From a virus, in the IMG/VR virus record IMGVR_UViG_3300030117_000934, positions 1 through 30,607 of that record: DNA of 30,607 bases, one strand, 5' to 3'. The notes under the pieces were generated by a model. That model did no database searches and was not told the origin of the DNA. It was given only the letters and a program-made list of their open reading frames with translations. Below are positions 21,555 to 26,560 of the stretch, in pieces; position 1 is the first letter of the stretch; each line of letters opens with the position of its first letter. The position numbers and the translations under genes are program-made.

Positions 21555-21839
21555 ATGAGACTACAAATGCCTTGGTCTGGTTGGTTCAGTAACCAAGCTA
21601 AAAAAAGGAAAAAAGTAGAGCCTTGGGTAATGGCTGACGTATCCTATGAAGAGGAATTGCATATTGAGATAGTTCTTAGATCTATTGTTAATTACATTGA
21701 TCCTGATGAAGTGCCTGACCTAATAAGTGCTTTATCAAAAGAAAACTATCGCTTAGTAAAAATTATTCAACAAGCTGGCGATCACATAGATAAAATTAAC
21801 GCTAAATCTTCTTCTCCCAAAAATAAGCGCAGTCTTTAG
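21555..21839 (+). CDS. Hypothetical 94-residue acidic helical protein
   Basis: Not recognised. After a basic patch (NQAKKRKKVEPW) it has a mostly helical chain: YEEELHIEIVLRSIVNYIDPDE, LISALSKENYRLVKIIQQAGDHIDK. It then has a Ser/Lys tail. TAAGGC lies about 6 nt before the ATG. The 3' end overlaps the convergent gene 21802-22116 by 38 nt, an uncommon tail-to-tail arrangement for real genes, but both proteins look coding. A small regulatory or inhibitor protein is possible. Confidence 0.5.
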   Translation: MRLQMPWSGWFSNQAKKRKKVEPWVMADVSYEEELHIEIVLRSIVNYIDPDEVPDLISALSKENYRLVKIIQQAGDHIDKINAKSSSPKNKRSL

Positions 21840-22116
21840 CCCATAAACCTCCACTAGCTCGTCCTTCTGGCATACCAAGACCACATTCTGCCTTTATAAC
21901 CAAATGATGTATGCAATCTATGCATAATGGATGATCTCTACCCATACATCTAGCATCAGCATATAAATATTCTGCTTCTATAAGTGCTGGTTCTAACTCT
22001 TTCGCTTCTAAAGGCAGATTAAGTTTACCTGTTTTTGTTTTTATTTTTACACGCCAAACTGATGGTTCTTTCTCATATAGCACCATGCGTCCAGCATGAT
22101 ACCTAAGAGATGCCAC
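21802..22116 (-). CDS. Hypothetical Cys-rich protein, last gene of leftward operon
   Basis: A 104-residue protein starting at GTG in a TAGTG overlap with the preceding gene. Its first half is a beta sheet (MVLYEKEPSVWRVKIKTKTG). Its second half has C-x-G-x-D-H-P-L-C-x-D-C-I-H-H, A-E-C-G-L-G-M-P-E-G-R and AKDCAYFW. Five cysteines and clustered histidines suggest a metal site. I recall CxxC...C-GLG-PEGR...C-type proteins in other marine phages, but know no function. It overlaps the convergent gene's 3' end. Confidence 0.6.
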   Translation of the reverse strand: MASLRYHAGRMVLYEKEPSVWRVKIKTKTGKLNLPLEAKELEPALIEAEYLYADARCMGRDHPLCIDCIHHLVIKAECGLGMPEGRASGGLWAKDCAYFWEKKI

Positions 22117-22340
22117 TACTCAGTCCAAACTCTGCCGTCAATAGTTTCCCAATCATCAGGTGGTGTACTAATCCATTGTCTTTTTCCATTTATAACCCTA
22201 AATACATGATTACCGCAACATACAAGCTCTCCTAAGTTGTTCTGCTGCTTTTTTTGCCTCTGATTCTGTCTCGTATAATCTACCGGCATAAACTTTTTGT
22301 CCATCAAAATACCAAGGTCTAAATTTTGCTGTAAGTCCAT
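22116..22340 (-). CDS. Small protein with overlapping start, start uncertain
   Basis: The frame contains up to 74 residues, but only the last ~37 (ELVCCGNHVFRVINGKRQW..., ending IDGRVWTE) look like coding sequence; the first half coincides with the gene at 22210-22395 in another frame. No ATG, GTG or TTG start exists in the second half. Possible explanations are a +1 shift from the upstream gene (discussed in findings), an internal ATG (such as MDKKF or MPVDY), or an unusual start. The end overlaps the next start as TAGTG. Product function unknown. Confidence 0.5.
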   Translation of the reverse strand: MDLQQNLDLGILMDKKFMPVDYTRQNQRQKKQQNNLGELVCCGNHVFRVINGKRQWISTPPDDWETIDGRVWTE

Positions 22341-22395
22341 AATATATCGGGTTGACTCCGATTTGTCCTTTGCAGACTAAATGTGTGATATACAA
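22210..22395 (-). CDS. Hypothetical 61-residue protein (TTG start)
   Basis: A 61-residue protein beginning at TTG (22395), three bases after the preceding stop. It has aromatic-rich beta strands (PIYYGLTAKFRPWYFDGQKV) and a basic C-terminal helix: YETESEAKKAAEQLRRACM. The W-x-F-D-G-x-x-x-x-A-G-x-x-Y-E-T-E-x-E-A pattern looks like a small nucleic-acid-binding type protein (AP2-like or dsRNA-like). Function unknown. It overlaps the 74-residue frame by 131 nt. Confidence 0.55.
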   Translation of the reverse strand: MYITHLVCKGQIGVNPIYYGLTAKFRPWYFDGQKVYAGRLYETESEAKKAAEQLRRACMLR

Positions 22396-22398
22396 GAT

Positions 22399-22482
22399 TT
22401 ATTTTTTTTCCCAGCACTTAATTAATATTTTTAATTCTTTAATGCGCTTTTGCGCGGCTTGTATTTTTTCTTTTGTCCTCAC
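22399..22482 (-). CDS. 27-residue helical micro-protein (GTG start)
   Basis: The GTG start overlaps the upstream gene's stop (GTGA), giving MRTKEKIQAAQKRIKELKIL, then a C-terminal WEKK and TAA. It is a single amphipathic helix. The pattern A-x-x-R-I-K-E-L-x-x-L-I-x-x-W is one I recall in short phage proteins. The overlap in an otherwise tightly packed operon supports it, and conservation would have to confirm it. Confidence 0.5.
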   Translation of the reverse strand: MRTKEKIQAAQKRIKELKILIKCWEKK

Positions 22483-22703
22483 TCAACAATCTCCCACTTA
22501 CAATCTTTCCATCTAGCCTCTACATACTTAATAGCTTTTTTTTTGTTTTCTGCATAGGTTGTTAGCTTCATGGGGCAATTGCCAACACCATTAACAATAA
22601 ACCTAAATTTTTTAGTTTTACTGTCTTTTTTTGCTCTAGTAACGCCTTCCATATCAGGTGGCATATCTAGTATTTCTTTGTCAGGAAAGTTGTGTGATCT
22701 CAT
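22479..22703 (-). CDS. Hypothetical 74-residue protein
   Basis: Not recognised by function. A basic middle (RAKKDSKTKKFRFIVNGVGN) is followed by beta and then helix: MKLTTYAENKKKAIKYVEARWKD, ending CKWEIVE. The final A-I-x-Y-V-E-A-R-W-x-x-C-x-x-E-I-V pattern recurs in small marine phage proteins. It is a member of the leftward operon, with a 4-nt overlap to the 27-residue gene and a 47-nt gap upstream, in which no strong Shine-Dalgarno is visible. Confidence 0.55.
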   Translation of the reverse strand: MRSHNFPDKEILDMPPDMEGVTRAKKDSKTKKFRFIVNGVGNCPMKLTTYAENKKKAIKYVEARWKDCKWEIVE

Positions 22704-22750
22704 TGTTCTTGCGTAGGGTTGGTTAATGTTCTTGCGGAGGAGTGGATATA

Positions 22751-23014
22751 TCAGGTTTCTGTAACCTGTTTTATTTCGTTTTGACTGAAATCTGCTATCG
22801 TCATTTTTTTTACTTTGTCAATTTCGATGTTATGTTGGTCAATTACAATTTGTATATTTTCATCAACCCAATCACTTCTTAAACCGCATTTATGATCATC
22901 TTTATAATCAATCAAATGATCATAACCTCTAATATTATGATCTAGCTTTTCTTCTAATTTATCTATTTTTTTTGCTTTTAATTTTTCTAATATTTTTTCG
23001 TCTTCAGTAGACAT
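22751..23014 (-). CDS. Hypothetical charged 87-residue protein
   Basis: Not recognised. The chain is very charged and helical (ILEKLKAKKIDKLEEKLDHNI), with a short His/Asp-rich patch (YDHLIDYKDDHKCGLRSDW) and a C-terminal helix. Start and upstream stop overlap as TAATG. A small 6-bp hairpin (22752-22768) lies at its 3' end. A role as a small binding protein in the early operon can only be guessed. Confidence 0.5.
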   Translation of the reverse strand: MSTEDEKILEKLKAKKIDKLEEKLDHNIRGYDHLIDYKDDHKCGLRSDWVDENIQIVIDQHNIEIDKVKKMTIADFSQNEIKQVTET

Positions 23015-23424
23015 TAGTTTTGCTCCATCAACTCACTTATTGTTAACATATGCGCCTTTTGCTGTATTGCCTCATATGTGCTTTTTCCTAATTTCTTAAT
23101 TAATAAATTAGAAAGTGTTTCTTCGTACTTGTTCTTGTAAGAAGTCTTTTGTTCTTGCTGCATATCTAATATTCTTATGAATTGATTGCAGATATTTATC
23201 TTTTTATTTACCTTATGCAGCCAAGTATTGTTTTCTATAGAAGGTGCTTCTTTCTTAACCCTTCTCTCCATAAAATTCATTTCATCAACAGCAATCCTTA
23301 ATTCATCTCTAAGGACTGTTTGTTGATCTGGCGTTAATTCATTAATCTTATCGACATGAATTATTTGATCTAGACTTATGCTTTTATAAAAAGCGGACAT
23401 GGTGTAATTACAAGATTTATACAT
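23014..23424 (-). CDS. Hypothetical helical 136-residue protein
   Basis: Not recognised. It is nearly all helical, with Gln/Lys/Glu-rich segments (LTPDQQTVLRDELRIAVDEM, NKKINICNQFIRILDMQQEQ) and a Met/Ile-rich end (LTISELMEQN). The true start may be the first ATG (23424) or the second (MSAFYKS, 23400); neither has a strong ribosome site. There is a 44-nt gap to the upstream gene, one of the larger gaps in this operon. Confidence 0.5.
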   Translation of the reverse strand: MYKSCNYTMSAFYKSISLDQIIHVDKINELTPDQQTVLRDELRIAVDEMNFMERRVKKEAPSIENNTWLHKVNKKINICNQFIRILDMQQEQKTSYKNKYEETLSNLLIKKLGKSTYEAIQQKAHMLTISELMEQN

Positions 23425-23468
23425 CTATTTTAGCTTAAATAATAATAATGTTTACAAGGTGTAAGAGT

Positions 23469-23633
23469 TTATTTTAGTTGGTCGGTGATGTCTTTCCATT
23501 CGCACCAATCAGCATGACAGTTGACCATAACTTTTGAAAAATCTTTTTCAACATATTCAAAAGTTCTTTTTAAATCAACGTCATAAAAAATTTGACTAAT
23601 ATAGGGATTTTTAGGAAAGACAACACCAAACAT
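23469..23633 (-). CDS. 54-residue hypothetical protein
   Basis: Starts at ATG (23633), two bases after the stop of the SSB-like gene, and reads MFGVVFPKNPYISQIFYDVD through NCHADWCEWKDITDQLK. Amino-acid composition is natural, with the F-E-Y-V-E-K-D-F-x-K-V-M-V-N-C-H-x-D-W-C-x-W stretch carrying two cysteines and one histidine. It fills an otherwise empty 211-nt interval between annotated-size genes in the operon. Function unknown. Confidence 0.6.
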   Translation of the reverse strand: MFGVVFPKNPYISQIFYDVDLKRTFEYVEKDFSKVMVNCHADWCEWKDITDQLK

Positions 23634-23635
23634 AT

Positions 23636-24028
23636 TTAGAAAGGAATAAAATCTTCTCCAGAATCTTCTGCGGCTGGTACTTTAGGACTGCTTTTCCATT
23701 CTTGGCTAACACCAGATTCTTTTTCCTCTATAGCCTTAAGTGTTTTGTAATCTGGCTCTAGATTAATAGATAGATACTGTAGCCCACTTTTAGATGTATT
23801 AATGTAAGCACTAGCTCTTACAGTAACAGCGCCTTCTGGATGGTAGTCAGTAACTTCTGGTTCTGCTTTCTGCAAATAATTGACCATTTTTACAATGTCC
23901 ATTTGCGTTACTTGCATAGTTCCATTGTATTGTGGATACTTTTTGCTAGGGTCATAATTATCGCCATATCTAGCCTTAAGGCTATCTTCTGTGGCTTTAA
24001 AAAGTGCAAGGTTTACTTTAAATTCCAT
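23636..24028 (-). CDS. Putative single-stranded DNA-binding protein
   Basis: A 130-residue protein with beta-rich N-terminal and middle segments (MEFKVNLALFKATED, YPQYNGTMQVTQMDIVKMV, GAVTVRASAYINTSKSGLQY), consistent with an OB-like fold. It ends in a disordered acidic tail, SGEDFIPF. That tail matches the IPF-ending interaction tip of bacterial SSB, which recruits partner proteins. It sits two genes downstream of the RecT-like annealing protein. Overall sequence does not match classical SSB by eye, so the assignment rests on tail, size and context. Confidence 0.55.
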   Translation of the reverse strand: MEFKVNLALFKATEDSLKARYGDNYDPSKKYPQYNGTMQVTQMDIVKMVNYLQKAEPEVTDYHPEGAVTVRASAYINTSKSGLQYLSINLEPDYKTLKAIEEKESGVSQEWKSSPKVPAAEDSGEDFIPF

Positions 24029-24030
24029 AA

Positions 24031-24231
24031 TTAAGTAATTGGATTAGATTGACGTTTAGCTAATTCGAGAGCCTCTATATCAGCTAACTTATAGAGGATT
24101 TTTCCGTTGATCATAATGTAATCAGGGGGTTTGCCCTCCATTCTCCATCGTGCAACAGAATTGACATGAACTCGCCATCGTTTAGCTAGTTCAGCCGGTG
24201 TTAAAAACTGATCATTACATTCCGTGGTCAT
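24031..24231 (-). CDS. Small helix-turn-helix protein, excisionase/AlpA-like
   Basis: A 66-residue protein with the layout LTPAELAKRWRVHVNSVARWRMEG ... GKILYKLADIEALE. This is the excisionase-type (HTH_17, MerR-like) winged helix: first helix LTPAELAKRW, recognition helix NSVARWRMEG, and the wing IMINGKILYKLADIEAL. It starts inside the RecT-like gene. Such proteins act as excisionases or as transcription regulators. A regulatory role, possibly at the divergent promoter at 26511-26556, is an inference. No integrase is in the window to pair with it. Confidence 0.75.
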   Translation of the reverse strand: MTTECNDQFLTPAELAKRWRVHVNSVARWRMEGKPPDYIMINGKILYKLADIEALELAKRQSNPIT

Positions 24232-24826
24232 CTAAAGTCTCCTTTACTGTCTCAGGTGTAACGTCTAAAGGTTGTATGTCTACAACCTCTTCGCTGGTCT
24301 GTACTCCTAACAATAGGTCAGGAATATATTGTCTGCCAAAAAATGTAGCAGCGCGATTACGCAGCATAAGTTCTGGCATAGATGTGTATTTAGGATTTTT
24401 AGTCCAGCCTTCTAACCTAGCCATCTTCATAGATACTGCTGTGCCTTTCACTATTTTTTGATCCTCTACTCTTTTAGCTACACATTGTACTTCTAATGTT
24501 TCGCCTTCTCCTTTAACTAAGTAATCAAAGTTTTCAAATCTACCGCAGCCCATAATCTGACTACTAATAAATTGTGCTGACCATGTAGGTCTACCATGAA
24601 TGATATTTAAATTTTGCATAACAGTCAAAGGACTAAGGTTCATTCTTTTGCTCATTTCCAATGCCACCAAACAATTAGGTAATCCTTTTTGTCCTTGATA
24701 GCTAATAGGAACTAAATTAGATTCGCATAGACTTTTTGCTTGCCTTTGTGCAAATTCAAAAGAATCTGTGTTCTTGTAAATAGAAGATTCGCCTTCTACT
24801 GGTTGTGTTGTGATTTCTGAAGTCAT
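24215..24826 (-). CDS. recT: RecT-like single-strand annealing protein
   Basis: A 203-residue protein with PISYQGQKGLPNCLVALEMS and KRMNLSPLTVMQNLNIIHGR, then PTWSAQFISSQIMGCGRF, EGWTKN, SMPELMLRNRAATFFGR and a DLLLGVQTSEEV end. This order matches the RecT/annealase group seen in phages. It anneals homologous single strands during phage recombination, partnered with the exonuclease that precedes it (1-nt overlap). It is shorter than E. coli RecT (about 270 residues), as in several phage forms. I hold it to be RecT-like rather than Beta- or ERF-like. Confidence 0.75.
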   Translation of the reverse strand: MTSEITTQPVEGESSIYKNTDSFEFAQRQAKSLCESNLVPISYQGQKGLPNCLVALEMSKRMNLSPLTVMQNLNIIHGRPTWSAQFISSQIMGCGRFENFDYLVKGEGETLEVQCVAKRVEDQKIVKGTAVSMKMARLEGWTKNPKYTSMPELMLRNRAATFFGRQYIPDLLLGVQTSEEVVDIQPLDVTPETVKETLDDHGM

Positions 24827-25674
24827 TAGTAAAGTTCTACCTCCCCATGTAAGTTAGGATCATAATCTGGTTGTTCTTTCTTATCAGTCATCCAAGGTGG
24901 AAGACCGATAGAAGTAATTTCTGGTGTATAGTCTGGAAACTCTTTAGTCTGTAAAGCGTTATCTATTTCTGGAACTAATTTATCTAGTTCTTGCATAGCG
25001 TGATTAATCATATCTCGATCTGCTCTATAAACTCCAACAGAAAAAGGTGGTGTCTTTTCTATTGCAATAAAGATAAAATCATATGTATCAAATCCCAGTT
25101 TCTGTAAACCTCTCATATACCACCCAAGTTGAAGATGGTAGCCCCAGTTTGCAATTGACTTTTGAAATCCTCTAGGACTCGCGTCAGTTGTAGTTTTTAC
25201 ATCTACAACAATTTCTCCAAACTTATCTATCCAATCTGGCCTACATTTACCCTTAACTAAGCCTAAATCATCCCAAAAATAGCTTAATTCTGTTTGTCCT
25301 CCCATATTTTCGTTATAAATCATCTTTGCTGGGCTATCCATAAAAGATTTTTCCATCTCATATAGATTATTACCAAGCTCAGAATCAATAATAATTTTGT
25401 CTTTTTGTTCTAGCGCCCATTCTTTGCCAGCCTTTGTATTAAGTCGCATATCTGCTGGTTTAATAACAAAATCAGTATCAAACTTATCTCGTTCTAGAAA
25501 GAATGCATGAACAGCAGTACCATCTGCCATCGCTTTAGTTTGTTTAACCAAGTCATGGGTCAAACTATACTCAAACTGTTTTTTATTCTTCTTAAATGTG
25601 CGTACACCGGTAGAAGAGATATGTGTTTTTCTGCCGTGATATTCGGCGTTTGTAATGATTTCTGGTTTATACAT
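24826..25674 (-). CDS. RecE/PD-(D/E)XK exonuclease-like protein
   Basis: A 282-residue nuclease of the DUF3799-like (RecE C-terminal) group. Marks are EYHGRKTHISSTGVRTF at the start, DGTAVHAFFLE with His56, Glu129 (QTELSYFW), Asp147 (RPDWID), the metal-binding Asp158-Val-Lys160 (IVVDVKTT) and YHLQLGWYMRG carrying Gln182. In phages such enzymes resect dsDNA 5' to 3' to give the strand that RecT coats. Catalytic residues look complete. The gene is directly upstream of the annealing protein in the operon. The start is ATG, 8 nt inside the upstream gene. Confidence 0.85.
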   Translation of the reverse strand: MYKPEIITNAEYHGRKTHISSTGVRTFKKNKKQFEYSLTHDLVKQTKAMADGTAVHAFFLERDKFDTDFVIKPADMRLNTKAGKEWALEQKDKIIIDSELGNNLYEMEKSFMDSPAKMIYNENMGGQTELSYFWDDLGLVKGKCRPDWIDKFGEIVVDVKTTTDASPRGFQKSIANWGYHLQLGWYMRGLQKLGFDTYDFIFIAIEKTPPFSVGVYRADRDMINHAMQELDKLVPEIDNALQTKEFPDYTPEITSIGLPPWMTDKKEQPDYDPNLHGEVELY

Positions 25675-25921
25675 CTTTTTCTATCCTATCTTTCCAGTTA
25701 TCAAAGCCATCATTGTAAAGCTTGTCTCCCCATCCAAGAAAAGTATCAAGCTCATTACAATCACAAATTTGTTTTAGTAAATCACTAGTCATTATGTTGT
25801 ATAGTTCTTTTTCTCCAAAGCGTTGAAAACCACTATCAACAGCACTACAAAAACCTTTGTAATTATCTGTTCTTACATGAAGTAATAAACGATCTACTAA
25901 TTCTGATTTTGTAAATGACAT
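25667..25921 (-). CDS. Hypothetical 84-residue protein
   Basis: Not recognised. It is helical and acidic at both ends (LVDRLLLHVRTDNYKGF, LLKQICDCNELDTFLGWGDK). It overlaps the nuclease gene by 8 nt and the RHH gene by 1 nt. Position at the start of the recombination cassette makes it a possible modulator of recombination or of host nucleases (for example a RecBCD-type inhibitor), but the sequence has no diagnostic motif for that. Confidence 0.5.
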   Translation of the reverse strand: MSFTKSELVDRLLLHVRTDNYKGFCSAVDSGFQRFGEKELYNIMTSDLLKQICDCNELDTFLGWGDKLYNDGFDNWKDRIEKDV

Positions 25922-26199
25922 TATTTACCCCTCCAAAAATGTGGATCTTCGTCATCGTTAAATGACAAGTCAGGTTCAGCTAAAGTTGTAGGGGCAGATG
26001 CATTTATTCTTTTAAGATGTATTTCTGCATCACGATAGGTTTCTAACTCTATAATAAAATTCTTTTTAAGCCATTCACTAAATCCTTTAGCAACAACCAT
26101 AGAAAATGATGTGCCATGTAGTTCAGCCAATGTTTTTACCATTTTATATTCAAGTGTTGAAAATAAAGTGACGTTAATTCGTTGATCTTTTTTGTCCAT
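25921..26199 (-). CDS. Putative ribbon-helix-helix DNA-binding protein
   Basis: I prefer ATG at 26199 (92 residues; TAATG overlap with the upstream stop) to a GTG four codons earlier. Residues 1-45 have the ribbon-helix-helix layout: basic start, RINVTL beta strand, then EYKMVKTLAELHGTSFSMVV and a second helix, AKGFSEWLKKN. RHH proteins bind DNA as dimers, often at their own promoters, so the palindrome at 26537-26552 is a natural candidate site. The acidic C-terminal tail (DLSFNDDEDPHFW) has no known role. Confidence 0.6.
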   Translation of the reverse strand: MDKKDQRINVTLFSTLEYKMVKTLAELHGTSFSMVVAKGFSEWLKKNFIIELETYRDAEIHLKRINASAPTTLAEPDLSFNDDEDPHFWRGK

Positions 26200-26498
26200 T
26201 ATTCGTACCACTCCACACCAAGATTATTTTTCTTAAGCCATTCTTTGTTAGAAACAACTTCGTTCATAATGCATCTAGCAATAATCATTTTTGATTTATC
26301 ACCACAAAATTGATCCTTTGTTATTTTTTTTAAAAGCTGTTTGTCACCATTTAGAATTTTTTCTATGGTGTGGTTCCACTTGATTGCTACTGATCTTTGC
26401 ATTAAATCTCTTGCATCGTCTAGATCATCTCTGTTAGCACAAGATAAAGATTCTTCTAATAAAACTTGTGCCAGTTTTTCTCGTTGTTCTTCGTTCAT
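26199..26498 (-). CDS. Hypothetical first gene of the leftward operon
   Basis: A 99-residue protein starting at ATG 26498 (a TTG one codon earlier is less likely). It is helical and charged: EEQREKLAQVLLEESLSCAN, DLDDARDLMQRSVAIKWNHT. The rest carries a KDQFCGDKSKMI stretch and ends LGVEWYE. I do not recognise a family. It is closest to the divergent promoter, with a leader of roughly 23 nt, and has no obvious Shine-Dalgarno. Confidence 0.5.
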   Translation of the reverse strand: MNEEQREKLAQVLLEESLSCANRDDLDDARDLMQRSVAIKWNHTIEKILNGDKQLLKKITKDQFCGDKSKMIIARCIMNEVVSNKEWLKKNNLGVEWYE

Positions 26499-26510
26499 CA
26501 AAATAAAAAC

Positions 26511-26556
26511 TTGACTTATTAATTAACATCCTATATCATTTGATAACAAATGTCAA
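26511..26556. promoter_or_regulatory. Interleaved divergent promoters with a shared palindrome
   Basis: Rightward: TTGACT (26511-26516), 17-nt spacer, TATCAT (26534-26539). Leftward: TTGACA (plus 26551-26556), 17-nt spacer, TAGGAT (plus 26528-26533). The two promoters overlap, so polymerase cannot occupy both easily. A palindrome CATTTG-ATAA-CAAATG (26537-26552) covers the rightward -10 end and touches the leftward -35. It is a good operator candidate for a dimeric regulator, for example the RHH or HTH proteins in the leftward operon. Sequence evidence is by eye; no experimental data. Confidence 0.65.
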
Positions 26557-26560
26557 CATA

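Noticed and set aside
22752-22768. Hairpin CAGGTT/AACCTG as a terminator
   Set aside because: No U-run on either strand and it lies inside the end of a coding region in a continuous operon.
24198-24461. Plus-strand frame of 87 codons opposite the RecT-like gene
   Set aside because: Its composition is that of an antisense shadow, and the minus-strand frame encodes recognisable RecT-like motifs.
25507-25788. Plus-strand frame of 93 codons opposite the exonuclease gene
   Set aside because: Antisense to well-supported nuclease codons; Cys/Phe/His-rich composition without motif.
26200-26211. GTG start for the ribbon-helix-helix gene
   Set aside because: The ATG at 26199 overlaps the upstream stop as TAATG, the pattern used by several neighbouring genes, and removes only four weak residues.
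26540-26560. Helicase start at TTG 26540
   Set aside because: It overlaps the predicted -10 and lies before the expected transcript start, while ATG 26561 gives the usual LRDYQ beginning of this helicase family.
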